Shown in pieces: positions 19,407 to 28,776 of a stretch of DNA of 64,000 nt; positions within the stretch are counted from its first letter, which is position 1, and every line of letters starts with the position of its first letter. This DNA is from Vibrio agarilyticus (GTDB lineage: Bacteria; Pseudomonadota; Gammaproteobacteria; Enterobacterales; Vibrionaceae): the NCBI RefSeq assembly GCF_012641465.1, contig NZ_JABAIK010000018.1:1-64000 (forward strand), read 5' to 3'. The notes under the pieces were generated by a model, which saw nothing but the letters and a program-made list of their open reading frames with translations, did not search any database and was not told the origin of the DNA. The translations under genes and the position numbers were made by a program.

Positions 19407-19598
19407 TATACCCAAGTAACCTCAAGATGCATGGTTCAGCGAGAATGACTTGGTTTGTCAGTGAGCCGGCTCTGGATGTCGCATCTTGAAGTTGCAGCGG
19501 TGTTGGCTGGCTCTCACAAACCTCATCGCATAGCTCATCTATGCTCAGAGGCTTTGTTCGTTTGCCGCCTACCTGCATCTCCAAGTAGTTTGGGTATA
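19407..19598 (+). repeat. Intergenic repeat, copy 1 (composite, 192 bp)
   Basis: Bounded by TATACCCAAG and TTTGGGTATA. From about 19486 it carries the body shared with the other copies (CTTGAAGTTGCAGCGGTGTT, CACAAACCTCATCGCATAG, CTATGCTCAGAGGCTTTG, CGCCTACCTGCATCTCCAAG). The first 80 bp is an extra arm with its own CCTCAAGATGC / GCATCTTGAAG inverted pair, so this copy looks like a short hairpin element fused to a full one. It lies just upstream of ppk and accounts for a spurious N-terminal extension of that reading frame. Confidence 0.85.
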
Positions 19599-19893
19599 TA
19601 AGCTAAATCGCGCTCTGTTATGAATTAAAGGGGCACTTTCACAAGTCTCAGTTAGTCGTTTAGCGATGCTCAGCGTATGTGTTTGTGTGTCGCTTATTGG
19701 CACAGTAGCGCGATTTCGTCGATGAATTTTTATTGTGTAGAGCAAGAACATTATGTTTTTTTTGTTACACTTTTATTTCATAATATCAAACAGCTAGCAC
19801 TGGAGTTAAATATAGTCAAGTAAGATCCCTCGTCACATAAATGTCATCTTAGTGACATATTATGTCGATGGACAAGAATGGGTGAATAGAGTA
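19599..19893. other. ppk-pstC divergent promoter region
   Basis: Nearly 300 bp between the repeat and pstC. It holds the pstC Pho box (listed separately). Several short inverted pieces are present but I can name no other element or gene. Confidence 0.55.
19831..19859 (+). promoter_or_regulatory. Pho box upstream of pstC
   Basis: CGTCACA-taaa-TGTCATC-ttag-TGACATA: two good PhoB 7-mers at an 11-bp interval plus a weaker third. It overlaps the GTG at 19852 that opens the longest pstC frame, which argues that translation starts downstream at 19894. It should make pstCAB-phoU phosphate-regulated. Confidence 0.8.
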
Positions 19894-22077
19894 ATGGCAA
19901 AAGCGGAGTTTACATTGCAGGAGAAGGATCGCGCTCGATTTGTGAAAGATCGAGCGGTTCGTTTTGCCGTCTCCTGTGGTGGTGTTGGTGTGCTTGCCGC
20001 TCTAGTGCTGATTTTTATTTATTTGGCTATGGTGATCATTCCACTGTTTTCGGATGCGAAACTAGAGCCCAATATTGCGCATATTCCCTATCAAGGCGCC
20101 CCCCTCAGTGCGATAAATATTGATGATTACGGTGAGAAAGCGCTCACGATTGCAAACGATGGCAAGGTCAGCTTTTGGAATATGCAAACCGGGCAACAAC
20201 TTCGTAGTGAGCAACTTGTTCAAAACCCTGTGCATTTTAGTGCGTCATTGCCAGCCAATGGCTGGTATGGCTTTGTCGATCAGCTTGGCGAGGTGACGCT
20301 GTTTCAGCCTAAATTTAACACCGCACTCAGCGGCTCTGAGCAATTGCCAGAGACGCATCGTTTTGAGTCCTCATTAGATCTTAATTTAGCAACCTCAGGT
20401 GATGCGGTTCGTGACTTTGCTTTTGGTTTAGCGTCAGACTCACCGACGTTAGCGTGGCAAAATACCCAAGGTGAAGTTTGGGTACGCTGGCTTGATGCCA
20501 ATGGTGACAATCAATCGTTTCGATTTCCTGCGCAAACAGACTCGTTGGACCAAATGCTGTTAACGCCAAACGGCGCAACATTGTATTTGCGTTATGGCTC
20601 AACGCTTGCAATCGCAAAGAAGCAACAGCGCCAATTTGACGTGAGGGAAGTGGTCGACTTAAGCCAAAATGATGCGACCAATCCAGTGCAGTCGATGACC
20701 TTTTTGTCTGGAGCGTATTCGCTGTTGGTGACGCAGCAAGATGGTCAGGTCACTCAGTGGTTTGACGCCTCACGCGATCACCGAGCCAAACTCACACCAG
20801 TCCGCACGTTTTATTTGGCCAGCGATCTTAAATTCCTGTTGCCTGATACACATCGCAAAGGTTTTTATGGCTTTTTTACCAATGGCACAGTGCAGAGTTA
20901 TTACACCACAAGTGAAAAATTGGTTTTGTTTTCTCGAGCCTATCAAAAAGCCCCACAATTGGCGGCCATGTCAAACAATGAACGATTTTTGGTAGCGGCA
21001 TTACCAGATCAGCTGACGGTTGCAGCGGTTGATAATCCTTATCCAGAGATCTCATTTTCATCACTGTGGCATAAAGTGTGGTATGAGGGCTATTCTGAAC
21101 CGGATTTTGTCTGGCAATCAACGTCCGCTGGCGATGATTTTGAACCTAAGTTTTCGCTGGTGCCCATCACTTTTGGCACCTTAAAAGCGGCAGCATTTGC
21201 CATGCTTTTTTCTGTGCCTATGGCGGTGTTGGGAGCGATTTATACCGCGTATTTCATGTCGCCTCGTATGCGACGAGTGGTGAAACCATCGATAGAACTC
21301 ATGGAGGCGTTGCCAACCGTTATCATCGGATTTTTGGCCGGGTTGTGGTTGGCGCCAATCATTGAAAACAACTTTATTGCGTTCGTGCTCATGCTGATTG
21401 TGATGCCGCTAGTGACTCTCATTATTGGCGCCTTATGGTCACTATTACCGCTGCGATTGCGTCATCGCATGCCTAATGGCTGGCACGCACTCATTTTGAT
21501 GCCGCTGGTGATACTCCTTCTCATCACCTGTGTTTATGTGGCACCGATGATTGAGGTGTTTTGGTTTGGCGGAGATGTGCGATTGTTTCTTACAGATCAT
21601 GGCTTTAATTTTGAACAGCGCAATGCCTTAGTCGTTGGTTTAGCGATGGGATTTGCGGTGATCCCAACGATTTTTACCATTGCTGAAGATGCGATTTTTT
21701 CGGTTCCCAAGCACCTTTCCGATGGCTCTTTGGCACTCGGCGCTACGCCTTGGCAAACGCTGATTCACGTGGTTTTGCTGACGGCAAGCCCTGGCATCTT
21801 CTCCGCGATCATGATGGGCCTTGGGCGAGCGGTGGGGGAAACCATGATTGTATTAATGGCGACGGGGAACACGCCACTCATCGACTGGAATATTTTGGAA
21901 GGTATGCGCACCTTATCGGCCACCATCGCAGTGGAATTACCGGAATCTGCCGTTGGCAGCGCGCATTATCGTTTACTCTTTTTAGCGGCGTTGCTGCTGT
22001 TTGTGTTTACCTTTTTGGTGAACTCAATTGCAGAGTGGGTACGTCAGCGGTTACGAGACAAATACCGTGCATTGTAA
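19894..22077 (+). CDS. pstC: Phosphate ABC transporter permease PstC, with large periplasmic insertion
   Basis: Inner-membrane channel subunit for phosphate import. At 727 residues it is more than twice the length of E. coli PstC (319). Order: one N-terminal membrane helix (about 25-52), an insertion of about 370 periplasmic residues, then the permease domain from about 425 with the EAA-type loop GATPWQTLIHVVLL and AVGETMIVL. The insertion has repeated strand pairs ending in aromatic residues (NDGKVSFWN, LGEVTLFQ, QGEVWVRW, DGQVTQWF, NGTVQSYY), suggesting a beta-propeller. Start 19894 is chosen because the Pho box overlaps the earlier GTG. Vibrionaceae and relatives have similar long forms. 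Confidence 0.93.
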   Translation: MAKAEFTLQEKDRARFVKDRAVRFAVSCGGVGVLAALVLIFIYLAMVIIPLFSDAKLEPNIAHIPYQGAPLSAINIDDYGEKALTIANDGKVSFWNMQTGQQLRSEQLVQNPVHFSASLPANGWYGFVDQLGEVTLFQPKFNTALSGSEQLPETHRFESSLDLNLATSGDAVRDFAFGLASDSPTLAWQNTQGEVWVRWLDANGDNQSFRFPAQTDSLDQMLLTPNGATLYLRYGSTLAIAKKQQRQFDVREVVDLSQNDATNPVQSMTFLSGAYSLLVTQQDGQVTQWFDASRDHRAKLTPVRTFYLASDLKFLLPDTHRKGFYGFFTNGTVQSYYTTSEKLVLFSRAYQKAPQLAAMSNNERFLVAALPDQLTVAAVDNPYPEISFSSLWHKVWYEGYSEPDFVWQSTSAGDDFEPKFSLVPITFGTLKAAAFAMLFSVPMAVLGAIYTAYFMSPRMRRVVKPSIELMEALPTVIIGFLAGLWLAPIIENNFIAFVLMLIVMPLVTLIIGALWSLLPLRLRHRMPNGWHALILMPLVILLLITCVYVAPMIEVFWFGGDVRLFLTDHGFNFEQRNALVVGLAMGFAVIPTIFTIAEDAIFSVPKHLSDGSLALGATPWQTLIHVVLLTASPGIFSAIMMGLGRAVGETMIVLMATGNTPLIDWNILEGMRTLSATIAVELPESAVGSAHYRLLFLAALLLFVFTFLVNSIAEWVRQRLRDKYRAL

Positions 22078-22104
22078 GCAAGGAAATCAAACAGGTGGCG
22101 AGTC

Positions 22105-23778
22105 ATGCTAAATTGGATTCGCTCTGGCGCACCCTGGATCTGGTTAACTGGTGGTGCGGTTAGCGTCAGTTTACTCTCGGTATTGGGGCTACTTCTATTG
22201 ATTGGCTGGAAAGGGCTGACCTTTTTTTGGCCAGCGCCATTATTACAGTGGTCGATTGAGCATCCCGCAGGCGCGCTTGCTGATCCGGCTTTTGAACGCC
22301 GTTATGTGTTAGGGCAACTCTATGATGGCCACTCAGTGCCAATAGATCAGTTACCCCACTCGCTGCAAACACTTTATGCTGATCAAGTCGAAGAAGCGCA
22401 GCGCCTTAGCATCAAAATTGCCAATCGTGAGCATTACGCCAGTGATTTTATTTCGGTTCTTAAAGCTCAGCTAGGCGACCCCGTGATGGCCCAAGATTGG
22501 GCGGTGATTGAGCGCACGTCAGGGGGCGATTATTACGGCCGATTAGTCGGGTTCCAGGACGGCAATACGCTTGAAAGAGAGAATATCGAATCGCTGCTGC
22601 GAGAAAAGCTTGATTATGCCGATATGTTGAGAGAGACCATTGATGACATTGTTCAAGATGAAATGAAGTCCCTCAGTTGGCAAATGGAGCAATTGCGTCT
22701 GGAGCTGCGTAAGCGTGAATTCAATTCACGCGTTACCATGAATTATCTCAATCACTATAATGAGCGCAAGCTGGCGCTTGAGACCTCACTTGAGCAACTT
22801 GATGTGCAACTGGATGGGCTAAGATTGCAGTTGGCGGGTTACGCGGTGCTTGTCGAAAATATAAGTGGTCAGATTGTCGGGATCCCACTCAATCAAATGT
22901 TGGATTTTTGGTTGCCAAATCAAATGACGCTGGCCGATAAAATCGTGCATTGGGCAAAACAAGTCTGGAAGTTTGTTAGCGAAGCGCCGCGTGAGTCTAA
23001 CTCTGAAGGTGGCGTGTTACCGGCCATTTTTGGCACAGTGCTGCTGGTGCTTATCATGTCGATAATCGTCATGCCGCTTGGGGTACTTGCTGCAATTTAT
23101 TTGCACGAATACGCCAAAAATAATGCGTTTACCCGTGTGATTCGAATTGCCGTGATCAACTTAGCTGGGGTGCCATCAATTGTTTATGGCGTATTTGGGC
23201 TGGGTTTTTTTGTTTACACCATAGGCAATTCGATTGATTCACTCTTTTATGCAGAGCGTCTGCCGGCGCCGACCTTTGGCACGCCAGGGTTATTATGGGC
23301 AGCGCTCACCTTAGCGGTACTTACATTGCCTGTGGTAATAGTGACGACGGAAGAGGGGTTAACTCGCATTCCTAACTCGGTTCGCCACGGCTCATTAGCA
23401 CTCGGAGCGACTCAGTTTGAAACGTTATGGCGAGTAGTGTTGCCAATGGCAACTCCTGCGATTATCACGGGGCTGATTTTGGCGATCGCTCGAGCTGCGG
23501 GTGAAGTCGCACCATTAATGCTGGTGGGCGTGGTGAAATTGGCGTCCAGTTTACCGGTTGATGGGCAATTTCCTTTTGTCCACTTAGATCGAAAATTTAT
23601 GCATCTGGGTTTTCATATTTACGATGTTGGCTTTCAAACCTCCAATATAGAAGCGGCCCGTCCTTTGGTGTATGCCACATCGTTTCTCTTGGTGACAGTG
23701 ATAGTCTCACTCAATCTCACCGCAATTAGTATTCGTAATAATCTGCGTGAAAAATACCGAACTTTAGGGCAAGACTGA
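22105..23778 (+). CDS. pstA: Phosphate ABC transporter permease PstA, with coiled-coil insertion
   Basis: Second channel subunit of the phosphate importer. At 557 residues it is nearly twice E. coli PstA (296). A first membrane helix (about 12-38) is followed by roughly 250 periplasmic residues whose second half (about 150-240) is charged and heptad-like, consistent with a coiled coil. The permease domain starts near 305, with the EAA-type loop [18 protein letters not shown] and [14 protein letters not shown]. It overlaps the pstB start by 1 base (TGATG). The insertions of PstC and PstA may interact; that is inference. Confidence 0.93.
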   Translation: MLNWIRSGAPWIWLTGGAVSVSLLSVLGLLLLIGWKGLTFFWPAPLLQWSIEHPAGALADPAFERRYVLGQLYDGHSVPIDQLPHSLQTLYADQVEEAQRLSIKIANREHYASDFISVLKAQLGDPVMAQDWAVIERTSGGDYYGRLVGFQDGNTLERENIESLLREKLDYADMLRETIDDIVQDEMKSLSWQMEQLRLELRKREFNSRVTMNYLNHYNERKLALETSLEQLDVQLDGLRLQLAGYAVLVENISGQIVGIPLNQMLDFWLPNQMTLADKIVHWAKQVWKFVSEAPRESNSEGGVLPAIFGTVLLVLIMSIIVMPLGVLAAIYLHEYAKNNAFTRVIRIAVINLAGVPSIVYGVFGLGFFVYTIGNSIDSLFYAERLPAPTFGTPGLLWAALTLAVLTLPVVIVTTEEGLTRIPNSVRHGSLALGATQFETLWRVVLPMATPAIITGLILAIARAAGEVAPLMLVGVVKLASSLPVDGQFPFVHLDRKFMHLGFHIYDVGFQTSNIEAARPLVYATSFLLVTVIVSLNLTAISIRNNLREKYRTLGQD

Positions 23779-24596
23779 TGTTCTCATTTGATAATTCTTT
23801 GAGTTTTCCGCCACTGCTTGATGTGCATAAGTTGACCGACGATCAAACAGCCATTTCGATTGAGGGGCTGAGTTTGCACTACGGGCAACTGCAAGCATTA
23901 CATGATATTTCAATGCGCATTCCGAAAGGTCGAGTGACCGCATTTATTGGACCGTCAGGCTGTGGAAAATCAACCTTGCTGCGTTGCATTAATCGAATGA
24001 ACGATTTGGTGGAAGGCTGTAAGGTTTCAGGCAGCGTTCGATTACACGGGCAGAACGTTTACGATCCTAGTGTGGATGTGGCGACGCTGCGACGTCGAGT
24101 TGGTATGGTGTTCCAGAGGCCAAACCCTTTCCCTAAATCCATTTATGAAAATGTGGTTTATGGCTTACGATTGCAAGGGGTAAAAAACAGTCGCTTGCTT
24201 GATGATGCCGTTGAGCGCTCTTTGCGCTCTGCCGCGCTTTGGGATGAAGTCAAAGATCGTCTGCATGAAAACGCTTTTGGCCTTTCAGGAGGACAACAGC
24301 AACGCCTAGTGATCGCACGGGCCATAGCCATTGAGCCTGAAGTGCTATTATTGGATGAGCCGACGTCGGCGCTCGATCCGATTTCAACGCTTACGATTGA
24401 AGAGTTGATCACTGAACTTAAAGCTCAGTACACCGTGGTGATCGTCACACATAACATGCAGCAAGCGGCTCGAGTCAGTGATCACACCGCGTTTATTCAT
24501 ATGGGTAAGTTGATTGAATATTCCGATGCTGACACCATATTTACATCACCAAGCAAAACACAAACCGAAGATTACATTACAGGTCGTTACGGGTAA
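23778..24596 (+). CDS. pstB: Phosphate ABC transporter ATP-binding protein PstB
   Basis: Cytoplasmic ATPase driving phosphate import. The 272-residue product has Walker [10 protein letters not shown] near residue 55, the Q-loop in [13 protein letters not shown], signature LSGGQQQRL, Walker [12 protein letters not shown] and the switch His in [10 protein letters not shown]. All match the PstB subfamily, including the NPFP segment. A 25-residue N-terminal extension precedes the usual start. It is coupled to pstA by a 1-base overlap, and phoU follows after 32 bp. Confidence 0.98.
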   Translation: MFSFDNSLSFPPLLDVHKLTDDQTAISIEGLSLHYGQLQALHDISMRIPKGRVTAFIGPSGCGKSTLLRCINRMNDLVEGCKVSGSVRLHGQNVYDPSVDVATLRRRVGMVFQRPNPFPKSIYENVVYGLRLQGVKNSRLLDDAVERSLRSAALWDEVKDRLHENAFGLSGGQQQRLVIARAIAIEPEVLLLDEPTSALDPISTLTIEELITELKAQYTVVIVTHNMQQAARVSDHTAFIHMGKLIEYSDADTIFTSPSKTQTEDYITGRYG

Positions 24597-24628
24597 TCGC
24601 CTGACGGCTCAATACAATAGGGAAACAC

Positions 24629-25327
24629 ATGCACTTTGGTCGTCATATTTCTGGGCAATTTAACGTCGAATTGGAGTCGATCCGTACCAATGTTTTGACT
24701 ATGGGGGGGTTGGTTGAGCAGCAGCTGTCGTTTGCGATGCAAGCCTTGCATAAGGATGACGTTGAGTTAGCGCGTAAAGTGGTGCGTGACGATCATAAAG
24801 TAAATGCGATGGAAGTCTCGATTGACGATGCCTGTACGCGCATTATTGCCAAACGTCAGCCGACGGCCAAAGACTTGCGGCTCATCATGGCGATCATTAA
24901 AACGATCACCGATCTGGAGCGTATCGGTGATGTCGCCACCAAAATTGCTTACATGGCAATAGAAAGCCCCTCTTCGACTGAACGCCATTTTCAAGTATCG
25001 CTTGAGCCATTGTGTCGTCAAGCCATCAGTATGTTGCACCAAGTGTTAGACGCTTTTGCGCGTATGGATGTGGATGCTGCTGCTGAGCTGCATAAAATGG
25101 ACGATAAATTAGACGCCGAGTATGAGGCCGTGATCCGTCAGTTGATGACCTACATGATGGAAGATCCGAAACACATTCCCAATATTTTGCAGGTGATGTG
25201 GTCTGCTCGAGCGATTGAGCGGGTAGGCGACCGTTGCCAAAATATCTGCGAGTACATCATTTACTTTGTGAAAGGCAAAGACGTTCGTCATATGACCGAG
25301 CAAGGGATTGACGATATCATCAAATGA
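24629..25327 (+). CDS. phoU: Phosphate signalling regulator PhoU
   Basis: PhoU links the Pst transporter to PhoR and keeps the regulon off when phosphate is plentiful. The 232-residue all-helical product carries the repeated metal-binding PhoU motifs, [20 protein letters not shown] and [17 protein letters not shown]. It is the last gene of pstCAB-phoU and is followed by a deleted repeat copy and a terminator. Confidence 0.98.
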   Translation: MHFGRHISGQFNVELESIRTNVLTMGGLVEQQLSFAMQALHKDDVELARKVVRDDHKVNAMEVSIDDACTRIIAKRQPTAKDLRLIMAIIKTITDLERIGDVATKIAYMAIESPSSTERHFQVSLEPLCRQAISMLHQVLDAFARMDVDAAAELHKMDDKLDAEYEAVIRQLMTYMMEDPKHIPNILQVMWSARAIERVGDRCQNICEYIIYFVKGKDVRHMTEQGIDDIIK

Positions 25328-25346
25328 TACTCACTTGAGCCGCTTG

Positions 25347-25422
25347 TATCCTCTTTCTACTTGAAGCCGCAGAGGCTTTGCTTGTTTGTCGCCTACCTGT
25401 AACTCCTCGTTCTTTTGGGATA
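25347..25422 (+). repeat. Intergenic repeat, internally deleted copy (76 bp)
   Basis: Starts TATCCTCTTTCTACTTGAAG and continues with GCAGAGGCTTTGCTTGTTTG, CGCCTACCTGTAACTCC and TTTTGGGATA. The central part present in the full copies (AAACCTCAT...CTATGCTC) is missing, so this looks like a deletion derivative of the same family. Its end merges into the phoU terminator. Confidence 0.65.
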
Positions 25423-25468
25423 AATCAACCGCGATTGCACTCTCACGTGGTTGATTTATCTCTTTTCT
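25419..25468 (+). terminator. Terminator of the pstCAB-phoU operon
   Basis: A perfect 12-bp stem, GATAAATCAACC / GGTTGATTTATC, with an 18-base loop is followed by TCTTTTCT. It is located 92 bp after the phoU stop. The long loop and imperfect T tract reduce confidence slightly. Confidence 0.75.
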
Positions 25469-25489
25469 ACCGGAGTTCGAGGGCAGACA

Positions 25490-26239
25490 TTATTTTACGC
25501 GCAGCGCCTCAATGGTGGCGGCAATGACGTTTGGGTTGGTCAGTGGAATAATGAAATCATCGACCGCCTCTGAACCCATTTTACTGGTTGCGCTAATGTA
25601 GCCCATTGCGCTTGGGCGCTCTCCTTTTCCTGAAAGATGCACCTCTTGCACGCCACTGCGCTCAACCAGCGTCGCGACATTGCTTGGGTTGACTCCAGCT
25701 CCGGCCATAATTTGAATTCGGCCTTGGGCAAAATTGACCATTTGAGCCAGGGTTTCTACGCCGTTTATGGCGCTTGATGCTAGGCCAGATGTGAGCACTC
25801 GCTCACATTGCTGCTCGATGAGCCAGTCTAAGGCTTCAATGGGATCGCGACATTGATCAATTGCACGATGAAAGGTCACACTCAAACCTAAGCGATGCGC
25901 AAGAGCGATTAGGTGCCCGTTAGCGTCTTTATCGATAGTGCCATCTTGAGTCAATACGCCAAATACGACTCCCTGCAATTTGGCGTGAGCCGCGGCGCGT
26001 ATATCCTCAACCATCAGCTCGATTTCTGCTTGAGAATAAAGAAAATCGCCCTGACGAGGGCGGATCATTGCGTGGACAGGGACAGAACTGGCTTTCGCCG
26101 CACAATTCATAAAGCCAACGCTGGGAGTTAGGCCACCCACGCTTAACGCCGAGCAGAGTTCGATGCGCGTTGCCCCGCCGTCAATCGCCAAACTCAGTGA
26201 CTCAAGGTTATCTATACACACTTCGATATGTTTTATCAT
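25490..26239 (-). CDS. cutC: CutC family protein
   Basis: A TIM-barrel protein of 249 residues with the family features IEVCIDNLESLSLAIDGGA near the start, RIELCSALSVGGLTPSVG, HAMIRPRQGDFLYS and IMAGAGVNPSNV. CutC was named for copper homeostasis in E. coli, but that role has been questioned and the enzymatic activity is unknown. The ATG at 26239 is preferred to the one at 26278 because the family starts just before the first barrel strand. It is convergent with phoU. Confidence 0.92.
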   Translation of the reverse strand: MIKHIEVCIDNLESLSLAIDGGATRIELCSALSVGGLTPSVGFMNCAAKASSVPVHAMIRPRQGDFLYSQAEIELMVEDIRAAAHAKLQGVVFGVLTQDGTIDKDANGHLIALAHRLGLSVTFHRAIDQCRDPIEALDWLIEQQCERVLTSGLASSAINGVETLAQMVNFAQGRIQIMAGAGVNPSNVATLVERSGVQEVHLSGKGERPSAMGYISATSKMGSEAVDDFIIPLTNPNVIAATIEALRVK

Positions 26240-26384
26240 AGAACTCATTCTCAGAAGATTTTGGCCGTTGCGCCCCATTTTATGTGCTTCAGATAATACC
26301 TATGTTGAAGAGTGTGGTCTGTGAAATAGAACGTTGAAAAGAGGTAAAGTTTTGCCAACATTTTACCGTTTTTGGCGCATAGAA

Positions 26385-26406
26385 AAGCCCGCATGACTGC
26401 GGGCTT
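26385..26406 (-). terminator. Intrinsic terminator after the peroxiredoxin gene
   Basis: On the minus strand, AAGCCCGCAG-TCA-TGCGGGCTT is followed by TTCT. It lies about 100 bp beyond the peroxiredoxin stop codon. Confidence 0.75.
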
Positions 26407-26503
26407 GATTTCGGCTTTACTTTACTGACTGATTGGCGCTGCGCATTATTGCGTCATTGATTTTATTGCGTCCAACCGATGTCCCGTTGAGCGGGGTATC
26501 AGC

Positions 26504-27112
26504 TTATTTTGCTAGGTCGTCTGCGTGCTCAGAAAGAAACGCAGCCACACCATTTGGAGAGGCGTCCATACCGGCTTTGCCTTCTTCCCATTGCGCAGGG
26601 CAAACTTCACCATTTTTTTGGTGGAAGTTCAGTGCGTCAACCATACGTAGCATCTCATCGATGTTACGGCCAAGTGGAAGATCGTTAACCACTTGGTGGC
26701 GCACTAGGCCATCTTCGTCAATTAGGAATGAGCCGCGGAATGCAACGCCAGCTTCTGGATGCTCTACATCGTACGCTTTACAGATTTCATGTTTAACATC
26801 AGCAACCAGAGGGTATTTAACGTGACCAATACCGCCGTTTTCAACCGGCGTATTGCGCCATGCGTTGTGCGAGAATTGTGAATCAATCGAAACACCAATT
26901 ACTTCTACACCTTTCGCTTTGAAATCGTCAAAGCGGTTATCAAAAGCAATGAGCTCAGATGGACATACGAATGTGAAATCAAGTGGGTAGAAGAAAACAA
27001 CGGCTTTCTTACCTTTCGTAAACTCTGCAAAGTTGAAATTATCAACGATTTCACCATTACCAAGAACAGCTGCAGCAGTAAAATCAGGGGCTTGACGACC
27101 AACGAGTACCAT
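26504..27112 (-). CDS. Typical 2-Cys peroxiredoxin (AhpC/TSA family)
   Basis: Reduces hydrogen peroxide and organic peroxides. The 202-residue product has the peroxidatic cysteine in DFTFVCPSE (about residue 51), the GVSIDSQFSHNAW region, the resolving cysteine in GEVCPAQW (about residue 172), and the F-motif-like C-terminal extension. The ATG at 27112 has AGGAGC upstream; an earlier in-frame start at 27172 lacks support. It is divergent from oxyR with 198 bp between, an arrangement that strongly suggests OxyR control. The C-terminus resembles PrxII/Tsa more than E. coli AhpC. Confidence 0.95.
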   Translation of the reverse strand: MVLVGRQAPDFTAAAVLGNGEIVDNFNFAEFTKGKKAVVFFYPLDFTFVCPSELIAFDNRFDDFKAKGVEVIGVSIDSQFSHNAWRNTPVENGGIGHVKYPLVADVKHEICKAYDVEHPEAGVAFRGSFLIDEDGLVRHQVVNDLPLGRNIDEMLRMVDALNFHQKNGEVCPAQWEEGKAGMDASPNGVAAFLSEHADDLAK

Positions 27113-27310
27113 TTTTTTGCTCCTAAATAAAATTATGAGTGCTAAATAAATGCTTAGCTTGATTCGGTCCATTTACGAACCGCCAAAAACTATAGTACAG
27201 AGTTTAGGGTGAAAAAAAGCGAATTAAATAGATTGAATTAATCGAAAAAAGCGATAATGATTCAGCTTGTTACCTCGCTCACAACCCTAACGTAAGGTAT
27301 TTATATAACG
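27113..27310. promoter_or_regulatory. Divergent prx-oxyR control region
   Basis: This 198-bp region separates two oppositely oriented oxidative-stress genes, so OxyR binding here is expected from gene arrangement. The OxyR site is degenerate and I cannot place it confidently; the AT-rich segment 27178-27275 is the likely area. Confidence 0.4.
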
Positions 27311-28216
27311 ATGAATAAATGGCCGAGTCTGAAACAGCTGCATTATTTGGTGACCCTTTTTGAAACTCGACATTTTAGTGAAGCTGCGGATCGCTGCTTT
27401 GTCAGTCAATCGACATTGAGTAAAGGCATTCAAAATCTAGAAGAGTTGATTGGTTGTCCGCTGTATGAAAAAAAGGACAAAAAAAGCCCATTAGTGTTTA
27501 CCGAAGCGGGCGAAATGGTGGTGCAACAAGGCCGTCTATTGTTGGCGAAAGGGCAGGACTTGGTGGATATTGGCCGTTTGTGTCAGGGGAACGGTATGGA
27601 AGGGCGCATTCGATTGGGGTGCATTCCAACCATTGCGCCTTTTTTATTATGCTCTCTTGTGCAAGAGGTGAATCGACAATTTCCTCAATTAAACTTGTTG
27701 CTTCGAGAAGATACAACGAGCAACTTACTCACGGCGCTGCGCCACGGTGAGCTGGATGTATTAGTCTTGGCGCTGCCAGTTGAGATTGATGGATTAGCGA
27801 GCGTGGTTGTTGGGCAGGATCCGTTTAAAATGATCATTAGCCGCGATCAAGCCGATGGTATTTCAGTGCCGATCCGTTATGACGATTTACCGGATGAGTC
27901 GGTATTCTTGCTTGAGCGGGAACATTGTCTTACCGAACATGCCGTTTCGGCGTGCCGTTTGACGACAAAATCCAAAATTAATCCTTTCACGGCAACCAGT
28001 CTCCATACTCTAGTCCAAATGGTAGCCAACGGTCTGGGGACGACGTTTATACCCCAAATGGCGATTGACCATGGCCTCTTGAATAATCAAAACTTGCTGG
28101 TTATTGATCCGCCAGGTCAAAAGGCCTACCGTGATATTGGCTTGGTCTGGCGCTCCAGTTCAACCCGCTCCGCTATGATTGAACGGCTCGCATCTGTAAT
28201 TAAAGAGCTGCTTTGA
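27311..28216 (+). CDS. oxyR: Hydrogen-peroxide sensor OxyR (LysR family)
   Basis: OxyR activates peroxide-defence genes when two cysteines form a disulfide. The 301-residue LysR-type product has the N-terminal winged helix (LKQLHYLVTLFETRHFSEA, VSQSTLSKGIQNLEE). The redox pair is present: Cys206 and Cys215 in EHCLTEHAVSAC, with the 9-residue spacing of E. coli Cys199/Cys208. This distinguishes it from ordinary LysR regulators. It is divergent from a peroxiredoxin gene. Confidence 0.97.
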   Translation: MNKWPSLKQLHYLVTLFETRHFSEAADRCFVSQSTLSKGIQNLEELIGCPLYEKKDKKSPLVFTEAGEMVVQQGRLLLAKGQDLVDIGRLCQGNGMEGRIRLGCIPTIAPFLLCSLVQEVNRQFPQLNLLLREDTTSNLLTALRHGELDVLVLALPVEIDGLASVVVGQDPFKMIISRDQADGISVPIRYDDLPDESVFLLEREHCLTEHAVSACRLTTKSKINPFTATSLHTLVQMVANGLGTTFIPQMAIDHGLLNNQNLLVIDPPGQKAYRDIGLVWRSSSTRSAMIERLASVIKELL

Positions 28217-28776
28217 CCCTTCTTGTTTGCCATAGTGAGTGCCTCTTTGAATGAGGCTCTCGTGTTCAACTCTAGTTTTACTATCTAATATTGAGTCTAT
28301 TTTTGGATTTTTATTTTGCTGGTAATTTTTGACTAGTAAAATTTCACAAGAAACTTTGAGTGAAGGTTTCATAAATTCAAAAAACTACACACTGTCAAGT
28401 TCACAGGTCATTATCGCAATATCATTTTTTCTCAACGTAAAATACGTTTTCTTTATGCTCAATTTCAGCGGGTTAAAAATGGATGCGCTCAATTTGTCAA
28501 AACAGTAGCGGCATTACCATCATCTTCGCCATTGTCAGCTGTAACTTAATTACGTCATTTCGTTTATTGAAGCGCCGAAAAATGGTTTTTTGGCTGAACC
28601 GAATATTGCTTCGAATTGCGTTTTAGGTTGGATTTTCGCCGTCTTCTCCCTCTAGACTTGAGATGACTTAGCGACAGAAAATTAAGGTCACTTTTTTCGA
28701 TTACGATGACCGATAAAGGCGCTGTGAGATTGATGATCGGCGATGACAGCGGCACGCAAATAAACAAGGAACGCTT
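28217..28776. other. oxyR-aceB intergenic region
   Basis: 560 bp without a convincing gene. A weak stem, GCCTC/GAGGC, lies at about 28240-28256 after oxyR, without a strong T run. GGTCACTTTTTTCGATTACGATGACC-like inverted GGTCA/TGACC halves at about 28686-28711 sit roughly 65-90 bp before aceB and could be a regulator site. I cannot assign either to a known protein. Confidence 0.5.

Noticed and set aside
19378-19584. Upstream extension of the ppk reading frame
   Set aside because: Lies in repeat copy 1; the ATG at 19377 has a ribosome-binding site and matches the family start.
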